Origin: Prochilodus magdalenae
Taxonomy: Eukaryota > Chordata > Actinopteri > Characiformes > Prochilodontidae
Direction of reading: 5' to 3'
Assembly: GCA_024036415.1 (NCBI GenBank)
Contig: JAMWET010000826.1
Location: 67,501 to 131,500 of the forward strand
Length of the DNA: 64,000 bases
Below are positions 24,994-37,885 of this stretch, piece by piece. Every line of letters begins with the position of its first letter. Position 1 is the stretch's first letter. Under the pieces are notes generated by a model. It did not search any database. It was not told the DNA's origin and was given only the letters and a program-made list of their open reading frames with translations. A program made the position numbers and the translations under genes.

Positions 24994-25673
24994 TACAGTC
25001 ATCATCGAAGGAACAGCTGCACCCAGAAGGAGGTGTGGGAGTGCGGTGGTGTTGGGAAGGGAGATAAAGGTGACCAGGATCAATAACTGATGATGAATTT
25101 AGACTGATATGATCAATATTTACTGAGCTACACATACAGAAGCCTGTCTCTCAGTATGGCGTTGGGCCGCCATGTTAGCTAACCCAACACGCCAGACGTC
25201 TCGGTATGGAGCTGTAGAGGTTCCTAATGGTGTCCTGTGATAATCCACCCCATGCAGCTTGAACATCCTCACACAGTTCCTGCAGATGGTGCAGTAGGGG
25301 TGGAGGTGGATTGACACCAGGCCTTCTGGACGTGTGACAACACACCGTTCATCTCGGTGCTGACCACGGTGCCTCCACACACGGATTCGTTGGGCGTCTC
25401 CACCAAGACTAAAGCGGGACTCGTCACTGAAGATGACCCAACGCCATTCTGAGTCACTCCATGACAGTCTGGTACGACACCACTGCAGTCTTTGGTGACG
25501 GTGACGTGGTGTTAAGGACAGTCGTGGTAACGGTCTGTGGGCATGTAGTCCTGGGTGGTGCAGCCGTCTGCCAATGGTGCTGCACTAACAGGACGACTCA
25601 TGGAGGGCATCACTGCTCGCTTAGTGTCTGCAATGGTGGCTGTTGGATCAGTCAGGTCGATGATGAGTGTATA
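24994..25673 (-). mobile_element. Tc1-like family A element, most complete copy (about 680 bp)
   Basis: Both ends are present: TACAGTCATCATCG on the left and CGATGATGAGTGTATA on the right. The minus strand decodes a transposase with an internal deletion. It contains a FSDESRFSLGGDAQRIRVW-like segment, then QHRDERCVVTRPEGLVS, then in a shifted frame EDVQAAWGGLSQDTIRNLY-like sequence and the 3' end. The catalytic middle is gone. The same join in other copies shows the deleted form itself multiplied. Confidence 0.85.
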
Positions 25674-26500
25674 TGGAGCCAAAGTGGGAAAAAGTTGGAA
25701 TACCGCGGAAGAGTCAGCCCTCATTATGACATCACACAACATGCCGGTAGCTGCGGAAACGTCTATGACATCATTAGCATTTTAAACACACTCTAATCAC
25801 CGAAACGCTGGGAAGCAGCTAGCAGGAGTGGAGAGAGCGGGGGGTTAAAGAGGTGGAGGAGAAAGAGATTCGGAAGGAAGGGAAGACGGTAAGATGAGGA
25901 AAGGAGCTGATTTCCCTGGGGGATGAAACAGCATTGTGATCCCTCATGTCTTATTCCCTCTCACTTGGCGTCTGAGGAGCGCCGGATGGAGGTCGTGACG
26001 GAGGCCTTCTCTCAGCGCTTGCCTGCGATTTCCTGATCTTAAGGACACTTGGGAAAACACTTAACGCTCCATGCAATTAGCGTTTCACTTTACCCTTTCC
26101 TCCGCCACACCGCCCGCCTGTCCTTTTCTCCCCTCCCCACCCATTAGCCACCCGGAGCATCGCACGTCGCTCCACCAATCAGCTGATTGCAATTAGCGGC
26201 GCTGAGATCAGACGAAATCAGGGAAATTAAAGGATGGCCGTCCGGAATACGTCACCGGAACCAATCTGAGCGAGTGTAAAGCTGTGGACGAGATGGAGAG
26301 GACCCTTTAGGACGGAGTGGTGACGGAGGTTTCTCTCAGTACAGCTGCTTCTGACACATGCAAATAGGCCTCACCCACACGCCCACTCCGTCTACCTGCC
26401 TGTCTGCTCCTCGGAGCCGGCGTCGCGTGTTCCTCCACACGGGAAACCAGAGACGGGTGAATCATCACATCCTCACTTCCGCACACAAAGTGCTGTCATT
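25674..26500. other. Intron 3 sequence with possible conserved non-coding stretch
   Basis: 25960-26330 is GC-balanced and unlike the surrounding repeats, with CAATTAGCGTTTCAC, CCAATCAGCTGATTGCAATT and AGCGGCGCTGAG. This could be an enhancer, but there is no direct evidence. Confidence 0.3.
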
Positions 26501-27059
26501 TACATGAACACTCTTCTTCTCTCATTCCCTCTCTCGCTTCTCTCTATCCTTTCCTTTTCTCTCCTGTCCTCATTTCCTCTCTTCCTCTCTCAAACTCCCA
26601 TCTTTCGTTTCTCACTGTCATTCTTTTGCTTGATCTATTTGTCTTTTATTCTCCTTCTATCTTTCTCTTCTCTTTTATCTCTTCTCTTTATTCTCCCTCT
26701 TTCCTCTCCCTTTCTCTCTCTCTTGATTTGTTTTTATCTATTTCTTTCACTTGCTTTGTCTCTTCTCTTCCTTAGTTTTTATTCTCTGTCAGGATTTCTT
26801 GTTTCTCTCTCTCTCTCTCTCTGGCCTTCTCTTGCTTTATTTTTATCTACTTTCTTATTCACTCCCTCCTTCTCTTTTTGTCTCTCTCCACAGTTTCTTT
26901 TTTTTTCTCTTTCGCTCACTTTCACTTTTTCTTTTTTTCTCTCTTTTTTCTTTTGCTCATTTTCTTTCATTCACCCTTTTCTATCTTCTATTTCTATCTC
27001 TTTTCTCGCTCCCCTTTCTTCTCTCCCTTTTCTTCTTACTTGTTTTCTCTCAATCTGCC

Positions 27060-27091
<32 letters not shown>

Positions 27092-27161
27092 TTCTCTCTC
27101 TCTCTCTTTCTCTATCTGCCCTCTCTCTCTGTCTCTCTCTCTCTGTCTCTTTCTCTCTCTG

Positions 27162-27203
<42 letters not shown>

Positions 27204-28048
27204 TCTACTTTCTTATTCACTCCCTCCTTCTCTTTTTTTCTCTCTCTACAGTTTCTATTTTCTCTCTCTCACTTCCACTTTTTCTTTTATGCATTTTCTC
27301 TCATTCACCCATCTCTTTTCTCTCTCCTCTTCTTACTCTTACTTGTTTTCTCTCTCTTTTAACCCTCAATTAATTTTCCTCTCTGTCTGCCCTCACTCTC
27401 TCTTTCTCTCTCTCGTCTCTCACTTTTATCTTTTTACTCTCTCTCTCTTTTGTCTCTTTATTGGCTGACCTTTTCTCTCTCTCATTTCTCTCTTATCTGT
27501 TCTTTTTATTTTCCTGTACACTTCTCATCTTTTTCTCTCTTTTACTATCTCTGTTTTCATTCTGTTACTCTTTATTTCCCCTTTTCTTTTCTTTACTCTC
27601 TCTCTCTCTCTCTTTCTCTCTGTTTCTGATTTCTTTTGTCTTACTTCTGTTCTCTCTCTCCTTTCTCTTTATCTTCCTCTCTGTCTGTATTTTTCATCTT
27701 TCTGTTCCACTCTCTAGCTTTAGTTTTCTCTGTTCTCACTCTTTTCTCTCTGTCACTTTCATTTTATTATTGTATATCTTCCTCTTCTCTTTCTTTCTCT
27801 TTTATATATTTAGTTTTCTTCATTTGTCTCGCTTTTTTCTCTCTTTCACTCGCTTCTCGTCTTTTTTCTCTTGATCTATTTTTATTTCTTCATTTCCTCT
27901 TATCTTCTCTCATTTTTCTCTTTGTCTCTCCATTTTTCTCTTTCTTTCTCAGTCTCTTCCTTTCCCCCTTTCTTTTCACTGTCTATTGCTCTTTCATTTT
28001 TCTCTTATTTCTCTCTCCATCTCTCTCTCTGTTTAGCCCCCCTCCCCC
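26501..28048. repeat. 1.5-kb polypyrimidine (CT-rich) tract
   Basis: Plus strand is almost only C and T, with TTTCTCTCTC-type repeats and a purer (CT)n at 27058-27200. In the kcnk2 transcript it is GA-rich. The Ser/Leu/Phe-rich ORFs (up to 289 codons) are artefacts. Confidence 0.95.
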
Positions 28049-28866
28049 ATTCTGATACTGGTAAGTGGATCAGTATGCAGTGGGCTCCGTTAACGTGAGT
28101 GAGAACCGTGAGCAGGTTATTATGTATCATGTGTATTATAACTCAAAGCCTGAGCAGATACCAAGCTCTCTGAACGTTCTGGGCTGGTCAGCAACTTGTC
28201 TGCTGATGGAGTGTCCTGGCGTGTGTACAAGGCCGAGGTGGGCAGAGAGGGCTGAACCTGCACACTAGTAAAAGCAGTGGCACAACAATGAAACGACTCG
28301 AGGTGCAGCTAAGGCCTAGCCTAGCAGTAAACAAGTCGATTAGGAACCTCCATAGATTCCTCTAGTGCCGACTGCTGCTGGTGATGCATTGTCAAGGTCG
28401 AGGTCGATTCTTAGCCACCATGCTGTCAATGCATGCTCCCCCATCTGTATACTACCAAGCAGATATCTTGGATATGCAGCTGAGAGAACTACAGAGGACA
28501 CACAGCGTGTATCTGCTAGCTAGCGCACCATTTCTATTAACCTGCTGAGTTTAACGTACAGGGAAACCCGATGACTGATACGTGCCTGGCTTGCTCCTGG
28601 TTTCTAACACAGGCTAGAAGTAGCCTGTAAAGGTTATGACTGCATGCTAAAGCACTGTTCCTCAAGCTTGGTCCTAAAGGCCCCCTGCCCTGCACATTTT
28701 AGTGGGCCCCCTGGTTTAGTACCCCACTGCTACTGAGCTGATGAGTTGAAGCAGGTGGGTTGGGAACAGGGAAGCACTAAAATGGCCAGGACATGGTGCT
28801 TTGGTGAACCAGGGTTTTGGGACACTGTGATGCCTAGTGCCTAAAGGAGTGATGGGTGTGGGTTAC
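28049..28866. other. Intron 3 sequence next to the exon 3 donor
   Basis: No repeat array. Short ORFs without a domain. Confidence 0.3.
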
Positions 28867-28984
28867 CTATAGTAGTGATAACAGTCCCGGCGAAGAAGAA
28901 GGAGCTGCTCAGGTCCCATAAACTCGTCTGATTGGATGAATTCCCTGAAGGGTTCACTCCTGCTCGGATGGCCAGCATCACTTG
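28867..28984 (-). CDS. kcnk2: kcnk2 (TREK-1) coding exon 3: extracellular cap end and pore helix 1
   Basis: Minus strand, 118 nt, residues 105-143 plus the first base of Gly144. The translation begins [10 protein letters not shown], contains GNSSNQTS (N-glycosylation sequons at N119 and N122, in the place of the human TREK-1 cap sequon) and ends [15 protein letters not shown], the pore helix running into selectivity filter 1. The acceptor is TTTTCTGATTGCAG before CAAGTG. The donor is ATAG followed by GTAACC. It starts in phase 0 after exon 2 (GAGGACTTGGTGAAG) and ends in phase 1, matching exon 4. Skipping it would shift the frame and remove the pore. No ORF of its own is visible because it has no initiator methionine. 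The match to the TREK-1 pore is close and the identification is firm. Confidence 0.95.
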
Positions 28985-31970
28985 CTGCAATCAGAAAACA
29001 GATGAAGGGTCACAAATCAACAGAAGTGGAGATACATGGTTTTCATTGGACGGTAATGATTATATATATATACACACATACACATATATACACACACATC
29101 AGTCTGAAGAACCATATACCCAGGCATAGGTTATAGGTTAAAGGTTAGATTACCCAGGCATTTAGTCATATATAGAACTCGAGGTACGGCATATAACAAT
29201 TCCATTTACTGAAGAACCCTTATAGAACCCTTTGTTAAAGTATGTACTCCATATTCCACAGAGATTGCTGTTATTATATATCCTCCATATTATTATTCAT
29301 GAGTTGGTTCTGAGATGCGATGAAGCAGTGCTCTTGACCCCATGTGCCCTCTATTTTAATAATTTTCACACTCAAGTTTTCTTCAGGACTGCTTGCTCTG
29401 CAGGTTCGGTACATTTGGTCAAGGGTGAAAGCTGTTCCGCAGCCTCTGAGCGGCCCAGAGCAAAGAATTAGGTTTGGTAAGTACTGTTTGCTGGGCAAAC
29501 AGAAGACAAAGCCAGCTATTCCCTCATTAGTTGACTTGTCTCTGAGGTAAACAAGGCTAGGAAGCTAATTTAACATTTAACAGGTGACTACAAGTAACAC
29601 CAAGAAGGAAAGACTATGTAGCGAGTAGCTAGTTTTATGTAGCTAGCTTTAGCCACACAGTTCTGGCACGGCTACGGCTCTTGTCTTGATTCAGAATGAC
29701 ACTAGAGAAAGAGCTATCTGGAGCGCTATCGCTAGTTAGCTAGAGGGAAGATGATCATTTTGAGGGAGTTCTACTTTAGAAGTTTTTTGAAGTAAGGGTG
29801 AAGTCATTTCTTTTGCAAATCCTCACATAAACATGTCAGAGTTGTTGGTTAGCCTGAAAACGTTAGGCCTGCTAGCTAGCTAACCTAATACAGGTGCTGT
29901 TTTATTGCAGTAGCTGTTAGCAGGTCATCCAAGATAGCTCAGATTCCAGAATCCAGTCTGGAGATACAACCATAGACGGGGCCTCTATACCACTGGGAAG
30001 TAAACGTTCCCGGGGACTGTCCTGTCGTAAATGCCTCAGTCTCATAAAATGCATTATCTGTTCCGGGAAAGCAGACTCTTCCCCAGAGGGTAAGCTTTCA
30101 GGCAAACTGTTCCCCCAGCGAGGTATTGCCATTTGGACTGTGATGAGTGAAGCTTTAGGTGAATGAATGAAGCTTTAGGAAACAAAACAAGTTTACAACA
30201 GGCCTAACATAAAATGATTTAGCTGAAAAGGGTTTATAAAGGTTATTAAACGAGAGAAATGAAGGAAGAATGAATGGAGTGGAAAACTGCTAGAAGCTTT
30301 AAACTTGAGCTCAACCAGTCGCTGATCAACATGGTCGCCCCAGACCAAATCACCAGCCTGGTGATTTCGGGTCTGTATCTCTGGCTAGCTTTACTGAAGG
30401 CTAGCGATGGGATCCAGGATAACAAAGGAAAGAAATGAAGGAGGAGTAAGTAAATTGGACTCTGAGTGGATGTAATGTAATGTTGTAGCACATTCACATA
30501 TAATTTATAAATCATGGTAAAAAGCTTTGAAAAACTCTGAAGACGATCTGCAAGCTAGCAAGCTAGTTAGCTAGGACCCGTTTTGATAGACAGCACCAAG
30601 TGTTGGATGCCATGAAGGTATGTAGGCTAGCTACTGTTACCACTGTAGCTGTGGTTTCTTATATACTGTGTAGTCCTTAGAGCAGCGAACCAGAACAGTA
30701 TTTCAGAAGGCTTTATGTTGCTATGCTGCTTTAATATTGCAAGTGATTTTCAAAATAAAGGTCCATGGCGTCGAATAAAAACTCTAAAATCAGGGTTATA
30801 AATAAAGTCACATTAAGGGCTAAGACTGGTGACCGGTGGACTTCTATTGATGGCAGAGAAGACAACAGATGTTTCCGGGATATGTATCTCCAGTTTCCTG
30901 AATGTTGGAAAGGGCACGTCATGCTCCACTGACCTGTGGAGTTTAGCTTTGTTCTAACATCTCTTCACTGATCTACAGAGCTTCAAAGATCAGATATTGA
31001 GCTTCACTGTAGTCTTCAGATTCCTGTGCTGTTGGATAGGAAGCATAACCCCCTGTAATTCTGTAATGTTTAAAGTCAGTTACTCTCTGGACCTCCGCCA
31101 CAGGACAAATGTTTGGCAAGGCTACCTGGATTGTGCCCAAGTCATTTAAACTACCAGCCAAACATTTAGACACGGCTGCTTATGGAAGGTTCTCCTTATT
31201 ATTAGCTAAATGCTTTGCTTCAGAATAAACCTTTCATAGTCTGTAGAGAGTCCGTCATAGTTCGTCCATCATGAATATTCACTAAGCTTTAAGTCGAAAA
31301 AGAGATTAAAGTTTTTACACCACTAAATATATATATCTCATCAGTTGGAATATTTAAGATAACCAATAACATTCATTTGGACTAATGTAGTATCTTAACA
31401 TTTGACTGGTAGTGTGTACAGGTTGGCGAGATTCCATGCTCCCTATCTCGGGTTCCCTGAAAGCTAGGGCACATCACACTCTACTGACCTGTGGAGGCTG
31501 CTTAGCATGAATTATTAAAAACATTTTAAAAATATTTTTAAAGCCAATTAGTCAACATTGACTTGACTTTCACATAAGGCCTGACTTCAAAAACGTTGTG
31601 CAACCCCCATTTCTAGGTTATTAAAAATGTGTAAAATTTCTAGGAACACTCTCTATGAATCAAGTATCCATGATGCCGTATAAGGGCATTCATAAAGCTC
31701 TAGAAAGCATTCATATCACTTTAAAATACTTCACATAAGCCTTTGTAACTGTCCACAACTGGTCATAATCTTGTACATCAGCTGTTACATCAACACCACA
31801 GTATATACAGCATAAGTGACATAATGCATTATATCATAAATCAATGATCATTTATACATATATCTATACACATATCTAACTTTATTGCTGAGACCAGCAT
31901 CATAAAGCCTAGTAACCCATGTTGTGATCATTCACATGATGGATAAACTCTAACATACTCTCAAATAGAG
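28985..31970. other. Intron 2 sequence, mostly unique-looking
   Basis: Short TA/CA microsatellite at 29061-29098. GCTAGCTAGC-rich patches lie at 29640-29890 and 30540-30650. No exon of a second gene was recognised. An ORF at 29917-30132 shows no known domain. Confidence 0.35.
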
Positions 31971-31974
31971 CAGT

Positions 31975-32810
31975 CTAGACATGTCGTCCAGAAAAGTCAA
32001 AAATGTAGTGTAAAGCAGACCAGACAAGTCCACAGTGCAGTCTAGAGCCATCTAGAGCAGTCCAGACATATCCAGAGTGCAGTCTAGAGCAGTCCAAACA
32101 AGTCCAGAGTGCAGTCTGGAGCCGTGTAGAGCAGTCCAAACAAGTCCAGAGTGCAGTCAACAGCAGTCCAAAGCAGTCCAGACAAGTCCAGAGTGCAGTC
32201 AACAGCAGTCCAGACAAGTCCAGAGTGCAGTCAACAGCAGTCAAAACAAGTCCAGAGTGCAGTCTAGAGCAGTCCAAACAAGTCTAGAGCAGTCCAAACA
32301 AGTCCTGAGTGCAGTCTAGAGCAGTCCAAACAAGTCTAGAGCAGTCCAAACAAGTCCTGAGTGCAGTCTAGAGCAGTTCAAACAAGCTCAGAGTGCAGAC
32401 TAGAGCAGTCTAGAGCAGTCCAGACAAGTCCAGAGTGCAGTCTAGAGCAGTCTACCACGCAGTCCAGAGCAGTCCAGACAAGTCCAGAGTGCAGTCTAGA
32501 GCAGTCCAGACAAGTCCTGAGTGCAGTCTAGAGCAGTCCAAACAAGCTCAGAGTGCAGACTAGAGCAGTCTACAGCAGTCCCAACAAGTCCAGAGTGCAG
32601 TCTAGAGCAGTCCAAACAAGTCTAGAGCAGTCCAAACAAGTCTAGAGCAGTCCAAACAAGTCCTGAGTGCAGTCTAAAGCAGTTTAAACAAGCTCAGAGT
32701 GCAGAATAGAGCAGTCTGGAGCAGTCTTAACAAGTTCAGAGTGCAGTCTAGAGCAGTCCAGACAAGTCCAGAAAAGTCCAGTCCAGAGTGCAGTCTAGAA
32801 TACTCCACAG
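31975..32810. repeat. AGTC-based minisatellite (AGTCCAGAGTGC / AGTCTAGAGC / AGTCCAAACA)
   Basis: Built of 10-12-bp modules all starting AGTC. They combine most often into a block of about 32 bp, with many rearranged orders. About 70 modules. Stop-free frames appear on both strands, as expected for such a repeat. Confidence 0.9.
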
Positions 32811-33775
32811 ACACAAACCTGGGGTTTTAATGTAGTAGGGCAGCTCCTCCCAAAGATCAAAGGCAGATAAGAAAATTCATGCTCTGTGGCGCCAACCCCT
32901 CCCAGAGGTTAACAAAGATCAAAAAGAAAGATAAAGAAAAAGAAAGAAAAAGAAAGATAATATAAGAAAGATAGATCTATTAGAGAGATAAAAATGTTTA
33001 CAGCACTCCTCAAGCTTTCTTAGCGCCTCATTTAATTACTTATATAATCAGCATTGACTACACGCCTCCTCCAGTAGACACTGGTGAAACACTTGACTGA
33101 CTTTATTATGTATTATGAAGTATATCTGTCACTTTAGTCTCTATTCATGTTCAGAGCCATGACTCACCCAGCTGACCCGCACTGCCATTTATCACTATAG
33201 AAAACACCACAGTAAGAGGAAATTAGGGTGGGGACACTTTCATTGTGCTGATAAAAGACCCCCCACCTTACACATTCACATATGAGCTAATCAGACATCT
33301 CTCTGACGGACGGGTCAAAGGGCAGATGTTACAACAGCCTGGCTCATCATAGCCATGGAGAAGCTGTTCTCATTAAGGTAACGAGGTCAAACGGGGAGCC
33401 ACCTGGCTAGATTTCACACAACACCTGTCCATCACATGCACTGAGTTCTCCCGGGGTGTGCATGGCTAGTCAGCCTCTGAAGGCCACTGCTATGGGTTCC
33501 GTGGGGAGGTGAGGTAATGTAACTATTACCCAAGTTCCTCATCTCTCCACAATGCATGGACACCACAGTCTCAGCTCCAAACTAGCCTGCATGTTCTGTG
33601 AGCTGATGCCTGTACAGTATATCATGCTCTATCTAACAAACAGGGGAACCGGACTGTATCAAAACACGGAACATGAGGTCATCACAGAGAGCAGAGAGAA
33701 AATTGACCCTTAAAGCAGGAAACTGCCTCCACGTCCACTCCCATTACAGAGACAATCTACTGATGGACACTGATT
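32811..33775. other. Intron 2 sequence, nothing recognised
   Basis: Short (AAAGA)n at 32920-32975. The remainder is unique-looking. Confidence 0.35.
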
Positions 33776-33779
33776 GATC

Positions 33780-33894
33780 ATGGAGAGAGATGTATGGAGA
33801 GAGAGCGAGAAGGAGAGAGAGAGAAGGGGGGAGAAAGAACAGAAAAGGATAGAAAAGAAAAGAATGACAGTAAGTAAGGAAAGAAGAGAATGGG

Positions 33895-33950
<56 letters not shown>

Positions 33951-34376
33951 ACAGAGAGAGAAACAAATAAAAGAAGAAAAAGAAGGAAGCTGGGAAAAAA
34001 TTGAAAAGGAGAGAAAAGAACAGAAATAAATGACAGAACCAGAGAAAGCATAATAGAGAGAAATGAAAAGGAAGGATGGAGAGAAAGATGGAGAAATAAA
34101 GAGAGAGAGAAAACAAGATAAGAGAGAAATGAAAAAGGGGATAGAGTGAAAGAGAGAGAAAGACGGGACAGAATGAGAGGAAGCAAAGAGGGAGAGAGAG
34201 AAATATGCAGAGGGAGGAGAAGGAAAGATATATAGAGAGAGTGAGAAAAAAATGGAGAAGAAGGAGGAGATGTAGAGAAAGAGAGGGGAAGATAGAAAAG
34301 AAGATGTAGAGAGAGAGGGTTTGTGAAAGAGAGAGAGAGAGGGTTTGTGAAAGAGAGAGAGACAGAGAGAGAGTGA

Positions 34377-34431
<55 letters not shown>

Positions 34432-34510
34432 GGAGAGAGGGAGAGAGAGAGAGAGACAGAGACAGAGAGGGAGAGAGTGAGAGAGAGAGAGACAGAGACA
34501 GAGAGAGAGA

Positions 34511-34578
<68 letters not shown>

Positions 34579-34665
34579 CAGAGACAGAGAGGGAGAGAGG
34601 GAGAGAGAGACAGAGAGAGAAAGAGAGGGAGAGAGAGAAAGAGAGGGAGAGAGGGAGAGAGCTAA
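33780..34665. repeat. 0.9-kb (GA)n tract
   Basis: Purine on the plus strand. The pure run at 33895-33948 and the GAGAGACAGAGA-type section at 34340-34660 are the most regular. Long minus-strand Ser/Leu ORFs are artefacts. Confidence 0.95.
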
Positions 34666-35725
34666 AGCTTCCAACTTTAAGAACATCAAGAACATCACTC
34701 TGGCTTCAGATCTGAGAACATCCATAGGCACCTCTGGCCATCCTTCTTCCACAGTGACAAGACCCCTCAACGCTCTAGGGGTCTGAAAGGACGTGTAGCT
34801 GTTCAGGAGGAAAAGAAGACACCCCCATCCAACAAAGAAGCTGCTGGTGTGGTCAGAACACTGAACTGATGACCACAGAGTTCAGAACCTCAGCACCACT
34901 GAATGGGTTTGGGATGTGGAGAAGCAGGAGATTGGCCATGGAGGAATGGAAGGGTGGTCTCTGACTTCTGCACCGTGCCACCATACAAAGGCAAACCTGT
35001 ATGTCTGAGCATGAAGGGGATATTGCAGCCGACCCTGCTTAACATACGCTTGTTTGTAGTGTTAATGCGTTCTGTAATGGATCCATTTGATCCTTTGACT
35101 CAGCACCTGTGCAGCGAGACCAGGCCGCTGTTGGTAAACAGTCCCCGCTTGTGAAACACTACTATTGTGAACATGTGACCCAGCCAATAGCCGGTGGGTG
35201 TCAGAGCTCTTCCTCCTGACCTATTACATGCAAAATCAGAGAGATGTAAGTGCACCCAACACCCCCACACCCCCTTCCCCTGTGTGCCCCGCAGGCTTAA
35301 CAGCTGTTAGTGACTCTGATAGCATGTGAAGTGAGGGTGAGCAGGGCTGAGATTGGGCAAGGAGAGAGCGGAGGAAGGGATGAAAAGAGAGAACAGAGGA
35401 CCAGAGGTGAGGGCAGCTGGCCGGCTTTAAAGCTGGACGCCCTGTGCTGGCTTGCATTTCTCTCCTGCACGGCTACTGGATGCTTTAATTGCTACCAGGC
35501 CGCCTTCAGCCTTCAAAACACTGGCAAAGCCACTAATTATCTAGCCCTCTCTACCTCTGTCTCTCTTATTCTCTCTAACTCTCTCTCTCTAACTCTCTCT
35601 CTCTCTCCCACTAAGTTCAGTTCAGAGTTTTTCCTCTTCCATCCAAAGAGCCACTCAATTCTATACATAACTGATGCAATTCCTAAAAAAACATCCCTTT
35701 TAAATGGTGTACAAATGCCATTTAT
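34666..35725. other. Intron 2 sequence, nothing firm
   Basis: Short (CT)n at 35567-35608. 34670-34960 contains wording like a degraded Tc1 (AACACTGAACTGATGACC), but I cannot confirm it. Confidence 0.3.
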
Positions 35726-37110
35726 GGAACAGGTAAACCCATCTAACCTGAGAAAACACCTGGTCAAACACATCTAACCTGATAAAACACCTGGTCATAC
35801 CTATCTGACCTGAGAAAACACCTGGTCAAACACATCTAACCTGAGGAAACACCTGGTCATACCTATCTGACCTGAGAAAACACCTGGTCAAACACATCTA
35901 ACCTGAGGAAACACCTGGTCAAACACATGTAACCTGAGGAAACACCTGGTCAAACTCATCTAACCTGAGAAAACACCTGGTCAAACACATGTAACCTGAG
36001 GAAACACCTGGTCAAACACATGTAACCTGAGGAAACACCTGGTCAAACTCATCTAACCTGAGAAAACACCTGGTCAAACACATCTAACCTGATAAAACAC
36101 CTGGTCAAACACATTTAACCTGAGAAAACACCTGGTCAAACACATCTAACCTGAGGAAACACCTGGTCATACCTATCTGACCTGAGAAAACACCTGGTCA
36201 GACACATGTAACCTGAGGAAACACCTGGTCAGACACATGTAACCTGAGGAAACACCTGGTCAGACACATGTAACCTGAGGAAACACCTGGTCAGACACAT
36301 GTAACCTGAGGAAACACCTGGTCAAACACAGCTAACCTGAGGAAACACCTGGCCAACTACATCCAACCTGAGGAAACACCTGGTCAAACACATCTAACCT
36401 GAGAAAACACCTGGTCAAACACATCTAACCTGAGGAAACACCTGGCCAACTACATCCAACCTGAGGAAACACCTGGTCAAACCCATCTAACCTGAGGAAA
36501 CACCTGGCCAACTACATCTAACCTGAGGAAACACCTGGTCAAACACGTGTAACCTGAGGAAACACCTGGTCAAACCCATCTAACCTGAGGAAACACCTGG
36601 TCAAACCCATCTAACCTGAGGAAACACCTGGCCAACTACATCCAACCTGAGGAAACACCTGGTAAACACATCTAAGCTGAGGAAACACCTGGTCAAACAC
36701 ATGTAACCTGAGAAAACACCTGGTCAACAACATCCAACCTGAGGAAACACCTGATAAAGCCATGTTACCTGAGAAAATACCTGGTCAAACACATGTAACC
36801 TGAGGAGACACTTGGTAAAGCCATCTAACCTGAGAAATCACCTGGTCATACCCATCTGACCTGAGGAAACACCTGGTCATACCTATCTGACCTGAGGAAA
36901 CACCTGGTCAAACACAAGTAACCTGAGAAAACACCTGGCCAAACCCAAATACCCTGAGGAAACACCTGGCCAAACCCAAATACCCTGAGGAAACACCTGG
37001 TCAAACACAACAACCCTGAGAAGCACCTGCTCAAACACATCTAACCTGAGGAAACACCTGCTCAAACACATCTAACCTGAGGAAACACCTGGCCAACTAC
37101 ATCTAACACC
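35726..37110. repeat. 31-bp minisatellite CACCTGGTCAAACACATCTA + ACCTGAGGAAA
   Basis: About 44 units. Variants ACACATGTAAC, CCATCTAAC, CTACATCCAAC and CCTATCTGAC alternate in the variable middle, while ACACCTGG and CCTGAG(G/A)AAA stay constant. Each unit contains CACCTG, an E-box. Decay is greater after 36730. Confidence 0.95.
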
Positions 37111-37479
37111 TGGGGGTAGCGGTATGTGGGGTTCTGGACCTACTGTGTAAGTGTATGGTGTAGATGAGTAACTGTGCTAATCAGGTAGGTTCTGGGGAAT
37201 ACACAGCGTTTATCATTACTGTGATCTATTACATCATGATATGTCAGCATATGGTGGATATCACCACCAATTACAGAGCACTGCTGTGCTTGATACCACG
37301 GAAAGCTCAATTAACACAGTGTAGGCTCCGACACACTAAACAGAAATCATTTATTTAGATAGCATGTTGCTCGTTTGGCCTATTCCGACATTTTCCCATC
37401 AGACAAAAATAAATATTATTATGTACTGTAAGCTCACCAGGACAAATCTGTCCCCTGAGACTGAAACACGCCTAATAGC
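37111..37479. other. Intron 2 sequence, nothing recognised
   Basis: A small plus-strand ORF here is not supported by any domain. Confidence 0.3.
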
Positions 37480-37885
37480 ATGTAATACCTCCACGAGCAC
37501 CAGCTGGGATTGGATTTGGCATGAACTGGCCAAGTTTCTGGATGTAGGCCAGGTCACTGTTCAGAAACTCCTGCATTAAAGAATTGTGCAGATTTGGTGG
37601 AGGCCTTCCCTGGCACAGTTCCGAGGAGAATTCCCTGTAGACTGGGATTTTAGCCACTGGTAGACCCATATGCTTCCATACACCTGCAGATTCAGCCACT
37701 TCCTTCACACTATGGTCTTTGGCCACGCCCACATTCTCAGTCACTCCTTGTAGCTCCTTTTAACATCTGCTCTGGAGAGTTTTCCACACATGGAACGAGA
37801 CACTCCCTGCACTGTAGCCCCTCTTCTCAATCTATGGATCCCGTCACTCACACCCCACAGGTATTTATAGCCCCATCATCCTCGT
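37480..37885 (-). mobile_element. Tc1-related remnant, family B, longer inverted copy
   Basis: The minus strand decodes DHSVKEVAESAGVWKHMG-like sequence, then AKIPVYREFSSELCQG, and ends NSDLAYIQKLGQF, MPNPIPAGARGG. This is the widest view of family B here. The N-terminal HTH-like segment is joined to a C-terminal end. Confidence 0.65.

Noticed and set aside
35726..37110. CRISPR-like array of spaced repeats
   Set aside because: The constant and variable parts form one 31-bp minisatellite unit. The variable middles are point variants of each other, and the genome is a vertebrate.
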